In this document: in pieces, positions 1 through 4,965 of the stretch | How the letters are laid out: each line of letters opens with the position of its first letter | Position numbering within the stretch: position 1 is the stretch's first letter | From: Deltaproteobacteria bacterium | Lineage (GTDB): Bacteria; Desulfobacterota; Desulfobacteria; Desulfobacterales; Desulfosalsimonadaceae | Assembly (NCBI GenBank): GCA_024280875.1 | Contig: JAJRPH010000176.1 | Span: 1-5,685, forward strand | Length of the DNA stretch: 5,685 bases | Reading direction: 5' to 3' | Translations under genes and position numbers: made by a program | The notes under the pieces: model-generated | Databases searched by the model: none | What the model was told of the DNA's origin: nothing | The model's input: the letters and a program-made list of their open reading frames with translations, nothing else

Positions 1-50
1 CAAAAAATATTCATTACAGGTAAATATCGACGCAATAAAAACGTTATCAC
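1..50 (-). CDS. Start of the next T2SS operon gene, partial (probably gspI-like pseudopilin)
   Basis: An open frame begins with GTG at 50-48, overlapping the gspH stop codon (GTGA), and runs without a stop to the window edge. A GGAG Shine-Dalgarno sequence lies 8 nt upstream of the GTG, inside the end of gspH, which favours this start. An in-frame ATG at 14-12 is the alternative but has no visible ribosome binding site. The visible residues read roughly MITFLLRRYLPVMNIF, too few to identify a family. No prepilin cleavage motif is visible yet, though it could lie just beyond the edge. In most T2SS operons the gene after gspH is gspI, a minor pseudopilin; that identity is inferred from gene order only. 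Confidence 0.45.
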   Translation of the reverse strand, partial: MITFLLRRYLPVMNIF

Positions 51-550
51 CCGGCTTGCTCCGGCGCTGACACCGCGACCATGCCCGTGATAAAATCAAT
101 GTGAATGCGGAAGGACCGGCCCCTGTCGTTTGCCAGAAAAATCTCTCCGCCGCTGGCACTTCCGTTGGGGAAAAAAATGACTTGAAAAAGACCGGCTTCA
201 ACATCCAGATCACCGAAAACCGCTTTTTTCAGTAAAACGCCCGCCGGCAAATCATAGCGGACTTCGGCCGGACCGTTTGCCAGAACCTGTTCAGGTTCGG
301 CAGAATCAAATGCCGACCCTGAAAAAATCGACATTCGCTGGTTATCAAAGTCAAAAAAACACACACGACTTTCTTTTTCAGATACCGCCAGGCTCCGGCT
401 GTAACGCATGGCGCCGGCAATTTTTTTAGATGCGGTCTTTAACTGCAAGTTGCCAATAGGCGCTGTTATCCGCGGTGCCACAAAGGCGGACACCAGACTG
501 ATAATCACCAGCACAACCAGCAATTCGATTAATGTAAAACCCTTTCTCAT
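47..550 (-). CDS. gspH: Minor pseudopilin GspH of the type II secretion system
   Basis: A 167-residue pseudopilin expected to sit near the tip of the periplasmic T2SS pseudopilus with GspI, GspJ and GspK. The leader is very short (MRKG), followed by FTLIE, so the prepilin peptidase GspO/PilD should cut after Gly4 and methylate Phe5. Glu9 is the conserved +5 glutamate. Residues 5-25 form the hydrophobic N-terminal helix that anchors it in the inner membrane before assembly. The C-terminal part, residues about 126-160 (FFPNGSASGGEIFLA, then a Gly-Arg loop and ITGMVAV), has the beta-rich pattern of the GspH/FimT C-terminal domain. ATG overlaps the gspG stop codon by one base (TAATG), suggesting translational coupling; only a weak GGA lies upstream. 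GspH rather than another minor pseudopilin is supported by the FPNG/TG-V-V pattern and the position right after gspG. Confidence 0.85.
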   Translation of the reverse strand: MRKGFTLIELLVVLVIISLVSAFVAPRITAPIGNLQLKTASKKIAGAMRYSRSLAVSEKESRVCFFDFDNQRMSIFSGSAFDSAEPEQVLANGPAEVRYDLPAGVLLKKAVFGDLDVEAGLFQVIFFPNGSASGGEIFLANDRGRSFRIHIDFITGMVAVSAPEQAG

Positions 551-978
551 TATTTAGTATTTTTCCAGTTCATGATATCCCCATCCTCACCTTCGCCGCC
601 TGGCTGCTTGTCCGCACCATATGAAGTAATTTCATAGTCACTGTGCTCGCCCGGGAATTGATAGACATAAGGAACTCCCCAGGGGTCTAACGGAACTTCC
701 TTTGGCAAATACGGCCCATCCCAGTTATCATCGCCATCCTGTTTTTCCCGCAATGCCGCAAGTCCCTGGTCTGTTGTCGGGAATTTCCCCACATCCAGCC
801 GGTAAATATCTAATGCTGTTTCAAAAAGGGATATCTGGGCCTTGGCCGCCTTTTGCTTGGATGATCCGATTTTACCGAACATCTTCGGGCCTACCAACGC
901 TAGCAGCACTGTCATTATTACCATTACAATTAACAGTTCAATCAATGTAAAGCCGCGATCGTTTCTCTTCTTATTCAT
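550..978 (-). CDS. gspG: Major pseudopilin GspG of the type II secretion system
   Basis: A 142-residue major pseudopilin, the main subunit of the T2SS pseudopilus that pushes folded substrates through the outer-membrane secretin. The prepilin leader is MNKKRNDRG, with predicted cleavage after Gly9 before FTLIE; Glu14 is the +5 glutamate. The hydrophobic helix spans about 10-34, followed by the alpha-helical spine (about 40-65). The GspG signature is clear: GKFPTTDQGLAAL (64-76), then PLDPWGVPYVYQFPG (96-110), YEITSYGADKQPGG (115-128) and EDGDI (131-135). The last stretch matches the loop that binds calcium in GspG proteins. I chose the ATG at 978-976 because AAAGGAG lies 11 nt upstream. The frame stays open to 1065, but the extra 29 codons are repeat-derived and would put an unsuitable extension ahead of the leader. 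The length fits the family. Confidence 0.95.
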   Translation of the reverse strand: MNKKRNDRGFTLIELLIVMVIMTVLLALVGPKMFGKIGSSKQKAAKAQISLFETALDIYRLDVGKFPTTDQGLAALREKQDGDDNWDGPYLPKEVPLDPWGVPYVYQFPGEHSDYEITSYGADKQPGGEGEDGDIMNWKNTK

Positions 979-989
979 TACTAATTCAA

Positions 990-996
990 CTCCTTT
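990..996 (-). promoter_or_regulatory. Ribosome binding site of gspG
   Basis: AAAGGAG on the minus strand, 11 nt before the ATG at 978. It decides the gspG start in favour of 978 over the upstream in-frame codon at 1065. It begins only 4 nt beyond the left edge of the repeat at 1001, so ribosome access could depend on how the repeat folds in the mRNA. Confidence 0.75.
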
Positions 997-1000
997 AAAA

Positions 1001-1154
1001 TGACAGTCTTGGAAAAAGTCAGATTCAGATGGCAAAGCAAAAAGTTCAAGTTCAAGACGCCGCAAATCTCGAGGAATGAGGCGTAGTCAGTCTTACGCTG
1101 AATGACGAGAGATGAAGCGCAACACAGAATTTGGACTTTTTGCGAAGCCATCAA
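1001..1154. repeat. Dispersed imperfect-palindrome repeat, copy 1 (between gspF and gspG)
   Basis: A 154-bp element that aligns end to end with 4108-4261, in the same orientation and equal in length, about three quarters identical by eye. Conserved blocks are AAAAAGTCAGATTC (1013-1026), GATGGCAAAG, and the last 43 nt (1112-1154), which differ at two positions. The two ends are inverted relative to each other (AAAAAGTC at 1013-1020, GACTTTTT at 1134-1141). Inner parts pair too: ATCTC (1066-1070) with GAGAT (1109-1113), and GCGTA (1081-1085) with TACGC (1094-1098) around an 8-nt loop. It encodes no transposase, so it is best described as a MITE-like or REP-like non-autonomous element. The right end contains the gspF stop codon, and the left end stops 4 nt before the gspG ribosome binding site. 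Confidence 0.85.
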
Positions 1155-2386
1155 AATGGCACATCATTCATACTGAACACCGCCATCAGCATAGATATAA
1201 CGATAAATCCCACCATCAGCCCCATTGCAAGAATCATGACCGGCTCCAGCAAGTTCACAAAACGCTTGATCATATTTCGGACCGTCTTCTCATAGTTTTC
1301 CGCAACCCTTAGCAACATCTGGTCCAGCTTGCCCGTTTCTTCGCCGACGGATATCATTTGGACGGCCAGGGGCGGAAAGATATCGGCCTGGAGGAGCGGG
1401 GCAGACAATTTATCCCCTTCCTTGACCCGATTATAAACCGTCTCCAACGCGCCGGAAATCAACTGATTGATAATAATCTCCTGAACCAGGCGCAATGCCG
1501 GCAAAATTGGGACCCCGCTATTGATCAATGTTCCCAGTGTTCGGGTAAACCTTGCCACCTCCACCGATTTCACCAGCGTACCAATCACCGGTAACTTAAC
1601 TTTCATCCGGTCGGTTTTTAATCGGCCTTCCGGTGATTGGACATATTTTTTAGTCAGGAAAATAACCGCACCGACACTTGCGATAATCAACCACCAGTAA
1701 TCCCTTAATCCGTGGCTGATACCCAGCAGCAATTGCGTTGAAAAAGGCATGGCCTGGCCAAGGTCTGAAAAAATAATGGCAAATTTCGGAACCACAAAGG
1801 CCAGCATAATAATAATTGAAATCCCGCCGACAAACACCAGAAAAAGCGGATAGACCATTGCCGATTTAATGTAGTCTTTTAAATCCTGTGAATTTTCCAA
1901 AAAACTCCCCAGCCGGTCCAGAACCACCGGCAAAACCCCGCCGGTCTCTCCAGCCTTCACCATATTTATATAGAGCATCGGAAAAATATTCGGATACGTT
2001 GCCAGCGCTTCGGAAAGTGAATTACCGCTTTGAACACTTTTCAATATGGCGGCAACAACTTCTTTAAACTTATCCTTTTCCGCCACATTGATTAAAAGAG
2101 ATAATGCTTTATCCACCGGCAGCCCGGCCTGGAGGAGCGCGTGTAAATCCAGGGTAAACATCATCACGTCTTTTGAGGTCACCCGCTGAAAAAAACGGGA
2201 AACATTAAGATTGATTGACCCATCAAGCTGAAACCGGTTCCGGACCCCGGCTGCCGCCTGAATCCGAATCGGAATGTAATTCATTTCCTGAAGCTTTGCG
2301 GCAACCTCTTTTTCCTCGGCTGCCTCCAAAGTTCCTTTAAAAACATTACCGGCTGCGTCACTGGCTTTATATGAGAATATCGACAT
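1151..2386 (-). CDS. gspF: Inner-membrane platform protein GspF of the type II secretion system
   Basis: A 411-residue polytopic inner-membrane protein, the T2SS platform that sits above the GspE ATPase and couples it to pseudopilus growth. An N-terminal cytoplasmic segment (SYKASDAAGNVFKGTLEA, about 5-22, then EKEVAAKLQEMNYIPI) is typical of GspF/PilC. Two repeated GspF domains follow (about 70-195 and 273-397), each with the helical cytoplasmic signature: KAGETGG (144-150) in the first and GEETGKL (348-354) in the second. Membrane helices are at about 178-202, 231-246 and 380-403. The start is ATG at 2386, just after the gspE stop (TAATATG, 1-nt gap); an in-frame TTG four codons upstream at 2398 is less likely. 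The C-terminus (VFSMNDVPF) looks complete for the family. Its TGA stop at 1153-1151 lies within the terminal bases of the repeat, so the element may have supplied or rebuilt the stop. Confidence 0.95.
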   Translation of the reverse strand: MSIFSYKASDAAGNVFKGTLEAAEEKEVAAKLQEMNYIPIRIQAAAGVRNRFQLDGSINLNVSRFFQRVTSKDVMMFTLDLHALLQAGLPVDKALSLLINVAEKDKFKEVVAAILKSVQSGNSLSEALATYPNIFPMLYINMVKAGETGGVLPVVLDRLGSFLENSQDLKDYIKSAMVYPLFLVFVGGISIIIMLAFVVPKFAIIFSDLGQAMPFSTQLLLGISHGLRDYWWLIIASVGAVIFLTKKYVQSPEGRLKTDRMKVKLPVIGTLVKSVEVARFTRTLGTLINSGVPILPALRLVQEIIINQLISGALETVYNRVKEGDKLSAPLLQADIFPPLAVQMISVGEETGKLDQMLLRVAENYEKTVRNMIKRFVNLLEPVMILAMGLMVGFIVISMLMAVFSMNDVPF

Positions 2387-2387
2387 A

Positions 2388-3908
2388 TTATTTCTCAAGC
2401 GTTACTCTTAAAATTTCCGGCAAGGTGGTCACCCCCTGCTTAACCTTTTCCCATCCATTTTGGCGCAGCGTGACAAGCCCTTTGGCCAGGGCCACTTCCT
2501 TGATGCGTTCCGTATCGGTTTTTTTTGAAATTTCATTCCGGATATCCGAATCAATGGGAAGGTATTCAAATAGCGCGGTCCGTCCGGAAAAACCGGTATA
2601 TCGACATTCCTCACACCCCTGGCCGGAATAAAACGTCACATCTGCAATATCCTGTTCATTTAATCCCATGGCATTTAAATGTTTTTCATCCGGCGTTTGC
2701 CGACATTTACAATTCGGACAGATGACCCGGACCAACCGCTGGGCCAAAACCCCCAGCAGCGTTGAACTTAGCAAAAACCCTTCGACCCCCATATCCAGCA
2801 GGCGACTGATAGCCCCCACTGAATCATTGGTATGCAGCGTAGAAAACAGCAAATGACCGGTCAGAGCAGATTGAATAGCAATTTCAGCAGTTTCCTTGTC
2901 ACGAATTTCACCGACCAGAATAATATCCGGGTCCTGGCGCACAATGGAACGCAGACCATTGGCAAATGTCATCCCGATCTTCGGATTGACCTGTATCTGA
3001 TTCACCCCGCTTAAATAATATTCCACGGGATCTTCTAAGGTAATAATCTTATTTTCCGGTGAATTAATCTTGGCAAGGGATGTATACAGTGTGGATGTCT
3101 TGCCGCTTCCAGTGGGACCGGTGACCAGAATCATTCCGTATGGCTGGGTAATTAGACTCATATACCGGGAAAGAAGCTGCGGCGGAAACCCGATCTTTTC
3201 AAGGTCCAGAATCAACATATCCCGATCCAGCACCCTCATGACCAGACTTTCACCAAATAACGTGGGAATTGTTGAAACACGAAAATCAATATCTTTGCTG
3301 GATATTTTCAGCTTAATCCGCCCGTCCTGGGGAAGCCTTCGCTCGGCAATATCTAAGTCAGCCATGATTTTGATACGGGAGAGGACAGCGGCCTGAAGCC
3401 TCTTCGGCGGGGACTCCACATCATGCAAAACCCCATCCACCCGGAACCTGACCTGAAAGTTATCTTCAAATGGTTCAAAATGGATATCACTGGCCCTGAA
3501 CTCCACTGCTTTTAAAATGATCCGGTTGACCAGCCGGATAATCGGAGCCTCTGACGCAAGATCTCTTAACTGGTCCACATCCTCCTTGCCGTTCTCCGAT
3601 ATTTGAAAAATATCTCTCCCGGCTTCTTCTATGATCATCTCCATTGACTGGGTGCCTGAACCGTACATTCTTTCAACCGCTTCAAAAATATCGTCTTCGT
3701 TTCCGGCAACGACATCAATATCCAATCCGACACCCACCTTTAATGCGTCAATTGTCCAGAAATCTTCCGGGTCGGCCATGGCAATCCGGAGCGTATCTTC
3801 ATTCACTGAAAGGGGAACGAATTTTGACTGTTTCATAAATTGGGCGGAAAGATTATCCGTCAGAGCCACCGGTTCTGACGGATAATCTTTTGACGATAGT
3901 GTTTTCAT
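2388..3908 (-). CDS. gspE: Type II secretion system assembly ATPase GspE
   Basis: A 506-residue cytoplasmic secretion ATPase that hydrolyses ATP to drive pseudopilus assembly through GspF and GspL; the length is normal for GspE. An N-terminal T2SSE_N-like domain (about 15-83) contains FVPLSVNEDTLRIAMADP (30-47). The ATPase core follows: Walker A GPTGSGKT (264-271), Asp box ITLEDPVEY (289-297), Walker B QDPDIILVGEIRD (325-337) and His box TGHLLFSTLHTN (350-361). The Arg-rich ASDIHFEP (139-146) and FRVDG segments of the N2 domain are intact. A tetracysteine zinc site is present: CPNC (397-400) and CEEC (432-435), which separates GspE/PilB-type enzymes from retraction ATPases. The start ATG at 3908 has CAGGA 5 nt upstream. 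The oddity is that codons 7-21 form a 17-bp perfect inverted repeat (3848-3890). gspE appears to head this operon, with no gspC or gspD before it. Confidence 0.97.
   Translation of the reverse strand: MKTLSSKDYPSEPVALTDNLSAQFMKQSKFVPLSVNEDTLRIAMADPEDFWTIDALKVGVGLDIDVVAGNEDDIFEAVERMYGSGTQSMEMIIEEAGRDIFQISENGKEDVDQLRDLASEAPIIRLVNRIILKAVEFRASDIHFEPFEDNFQVRFRVDGVLHDVESPPKRLQAAVLSRIKIMADLDIAERRLPQDGRIKLKISSKDIDFRVSTIPTLFGESLVMRVLDRDMLILDLEKIGFPPQLLSRYMSLITQPYGMILVTGPTGSGKTSTLYTSLAKINSPENKIITLEDPVEYYLSGVNQIQVNPKIGMTFANGLRSIVRQDPDIILVGEIRDKETAEIAIQSALTGHLLFSTLHTNDSVGAISRLLDMGVEGFLLSSTLLGVLAQRLVRVICPNCKCRQTPDEKHLNAMGLNEQDIADVTFYSGQGCEECRYTGFSGRTALFEYLPIDSDIRNEISKKTDTERIKEVALAKGLVTLRQNGWEKVKQGVTTLPEILRVTLEK
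3848..3890 (-). repeat. Long perfect inverted repeat inside the 5' coding region of gspE
   Basis: The arms AAAGATTATCCGTCAGA (3848-3864) and TCTGACGGATAATCTTT (3874-3890) are exact reverse complements, 17 bp each, around a 9-nt centre. Two more G-C pairs (3866-3867 with 3871-3872) can form inside the centre, after one mismatched position (3865/3873). The structure covers codons 7 to 21 of gspE, so both arms are translated (KDYPSE on one side, LTDNLS on the other). In the mRNA it begins about 18 nt after the start codon, at the edge of the initiating ribosome's footprint. A role in limiting translation or protecting the message is inference. It could also be a mutational palindrome. Confidence 0.9.
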
Positions 3909-3913
3909 TAGCG

Positions 3914-3918
3914 TCCTG
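3914..3918 (-). promoter_or_regulatory. Ribosome binding site of gspE
   Basis: CAGGA on the minus strand, 5 nt before the ATG at 3908. It supports that start over the in-frame ATG at 3836 (Met25), which has no comparable site. The residues between (LTDNLSAQF) also fit the family alignment. Confidence 0.6.
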
Positions 3919-3970
3919 TTTTTGATCTATAATAAATCCAGTTTATTTCCCGTTTGGCAAAGGCGGTTGA

Positions 3971-3999
3971 ACATTAGCCATCTACCGTCAGAATATCAA
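3971..3999 (-). promoter_or_regulatory. Weak candidate promoter for the gspE operon
   Basis: On the minus strand, TTGATA (3999-3994) is followed after 17 nt by TAATGT (3976-3971). The -35 box is good but the -10 is poor (three of six consensus bases), so the call is tentative. It would leave an untranslated leader of roughly 55 nt before the gspE start. The spacer contains TCTGACGG, also found in the arms of the gspE inverted repeat. Confidence 0.25.
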
Positions 4000-4107
4000 G
4001 CAAATTTCATACCATACATTTCCAGTCAATAAAAATATCAGGTTAATTTTATTCCGGTTTCACGCTGCGGTTACCATTGCTTCAAGATTTTAAAATGATA
4101 TCAACTT

Positions 4108-4261
4108 TGACAAACTCGTAAAAAGTCAGATTCCGATGGCAAAGAAAAAAGCTCCAAATTCGAGGCGTGCAAATCCTGAGTGATGAGTTGTACTTAGCGT
4201 ACCATGAAGAAACGAAGGATGAAGCGCAACAAAGAATTTGGACTTTTTACGAAGCCATCAA
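4108..4261. repeat. Dispersed imperfect-palindrome repeat, copy 2 (upstream of gspE)
   Basis: The second copy of the 154-bp element seen at 1001-1154, in the same orientation. The terminal inverted repeat is better preserved here: TCGTAAAAAGTC (4116-4127) is the exact reverse complement of GACTTTTTACGA (4241-4252). A second pair of arms (4135-4161 with 4234-4259) shares GATGGC, an A-rich run and CCAAATTC, so the element can fold in more than one register. Inside, ATCCT (4173-4177) pairs with AGGAT (4216-4220), and GTAC (4190-4193) with GTAC (4199-4202). ATCAACTTT occurs at both edges (4100-4108 and 4257-4265), possibly a duplicated target but perhaps chance. No protein is encoded. Confidence 0.85.
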
Positions 4262-4425
4262 CTTTTAAATCCATATTTTAAATTCAAGGCAGTCTATTAT
4301 GTTCACATCAAAGAGACAATATCTTTATTTCTCATTGTAATTGTACAATTTTTTTCATTTGCAGACGGAACAGTGATTTTCCTGACCAGGCGCGCGAACC
4401 ATTTGCGGAAAAACTTTAAAAAATC

Positions 4426-4498
4426 GTACCCGTTCACGGGGGTACAACTGTTGATACACTTCCGGCCAATGAAGTGTAAGCATTCACAGGGTGCCGGA
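4426..4498 (+). other. Cluster of strong hairpins, candidate structured RNA
   Basis: Two hairpins lie close together. The first is GTACCCG (4426-4432), loop TTCA, then CGGGGGTAC (4437-4445), forming seven pairs with two bulged G. The second is TACACTTC (4455-4462) with GAAGTGTA (4471-4478), eight perfect pairs around an 8-nt loop. TCCGGC (4461-4466) can instead pair with GCCGGA (4493-4498), which would break the end of the second hairpin, so the two folds compete. This is the pattern of a small RNA or leader switch, but I recognise no known RNA family and no upstream promoter is obvious. The strand is arbitrary, since hairpins read both ways. Confidence 0.3.
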
Positions 4499-4505
4499 CA
4501 AAGAT

Positions 4506-4539
4506 AAGGGAGAGTCAGCCCTTTTCCCTTGACTCTTTT
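4506..4539 (+). terminator. Possible intrinsic terminator (weak)
   Basis: AGAGTCA (4511-4517) pairs exactly with TGACTCT (4530-4536), followed by TTT. A shorter alternative stem AAGGG/CCCTT (4506-4510 with 4519-4523) is followed by TTTT. The stems are modest and the T-runs short, so termination strength is uncertain. It could end a transcript covering the hairpins at 4426-4498. Its 3' arm overlaps the -35 box of the next promoter. Confidence 0.3.
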
Positions 4540-4558
4540 CCTTTATTTTATCTATATT
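4529..4558 (+). promoter_or_regulatory. Sigma70-type promoter for the DUF2007-like gene and aldolase
   Basis: TTGACT (4529-4534), an 18-nt spacer, then TATATT (4553-4558); five of six bases in the -35 box and four of six in the -10 box match consensus. Transcription would start near 4565, giving an untranslated leader of about 80 nt before the ATG at 4645. It is the best promoter-like sequence in the intergenic region on this strand. Confidence 0.45.
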
Positions 4559-4644
4559 TCTTATATTGAACAATACCGAAGGGTCCTGTTTCATGTGATA
4601 GAATATTCAGGCCAATATACTTATACCGGATATCCTTATCTGCC

Positions 4645-4899
4645 ATGAGCAACGATATTAATCATAAAAACGATCCGTTTATTCCTGTTGCAGTGATTGA
4701 AAACGCCATTGAGGCGCAACTGCTCGAATCGATATTGACTGACCGAAAAATTCCTCACCACATCCGTTCCCATCATGATACGGCTTATAACGGCCTGTTC
4801 CAGACACAAAAAGGCTGGGGGGATATTAAAGCGCCGATCCGCTATCAAGCAGAAATCGAAAGAATCATTGATCACGTAAGAAATGATAATAAAATCTAA
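4645..4899 (+). CDS. Small DUF2007-like protein (putative signal-transducing protein family)
   Basis: An 84-residue soluble protein resembling the DUF2007 family, whose function is unknown despite its 'putative signal-transducing protein' label. Seen in the sequence: a beta-strand and helix pattern PVAVIENAIEAQLLESILTD (14-33), with Ile-Glu-Ala in a helix as usual in this family; KIPHHIRS (35-42); and GLFQTQKGWGDI (50-61), very like the family's conserved Gly-Trp-Gly region; then a C-terminal helix (68-79). There is no signal peptide or membrane segment. No clear Shine-Dalgarno sequence precedes the ATG, which may mean weak translation. It lies 66 nt before the aldolase-like gene on the same strand, so co-transcription is plausible. 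Family assignment is from pattern memory only. Confidence 0.7.
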   Translation: MSNDINHKNDPFIPVAVIENAIEAQLLESILTDRKIPHHIRSHHDTAYNGLFQTQKGWGDIKAPIRYQAEIERIIDHVRNDNKI

Positions 4900-4954
4900 A
4901 TAATGTGCTCCATGCCGAAGGTAAATCCATATCAGTAATTTTAATATGTTAACA

Positions 4955-4959
4955 AGAGG
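4955..4959 (+). promoter_or_regulatory. Ribosome binding site of the aldolase-like gene
   Basis: AGAGG, 6 nt before the ATG at 4966. It fixes the start of the aldolase-like protein and is clearly stronger than anything preceding the DUF2007-like gene. Confidence 0.65.
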
Positions 4960-4965
4960 TTCACT

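Larger units (their letters stand above)
3909..4644. other. Intergenic region between divergent gspE and the DUF2007-like gene
   Basis: No convincing gene lies in these roughly 735 bases. Reading left to right it holds the gspE leader with a weak promoter (to about 4000), an AT-rich stretch without visible signals (4001-4107), repeat copy 2 (4108-4261), an AT-rich stretch with a perfect 12-bp palindrome AATTGTACAATT at 4339-4350, a block of hairpins (4426-4536) and a sigma70-like promoter (4529-4558) with a long leader to 4644. One open frame at 4238-4507 starts inside the repeat and has no ribosome binding site or family resemblance, so I do not call it a gene. Confidence 0.7.

Noticed and set aside
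1112..1312. Open frame of 66 codons on the plus strand
   Set aside because: It starts inside repeat copy 1 and continues antisense to the end of gspF, which is clearly coding on the other strand.
2387..2398. TTG start for gspF four codons upstream of the ATG
   Set aside because: The ATG at 2386, just after the gspE stop, aligns with the usual GspF N-terminus; TTG would add MRNN inside the end of gspE.
3929..3960. Candidate gspE promoter TTGCCA with TATTAT on the minus strand
   Set aside because: The spacing between the boxes is 20 nt, too long for a normal sigma70 promoter.
4339..4350. Perfect palindrome AATTGTACAATT as an operator
   Set aside because: It lies in AT-rich sequence far from any good promoter and is not repeated, so no regulatory role can be supported.
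4238..4507. Open frame of 89 codons on the plus strand
   Set aside because: It starts inside repeat copy 2, has no ribosome binding site, matches no recognisable family, and runs through the hairpin cluster.
4475..4515. Resemblance to a cyclic di-GMP riboswitch (CACAGGG and ACAAAG words)
   Set aside because: Only short words match. The order and pairing of the conserved riboswitch core are not present.
4590..4615. CRP-like half site TGTGA near 4595
   Set aside because: Only one half matches; the opposite TCACA half is absent.
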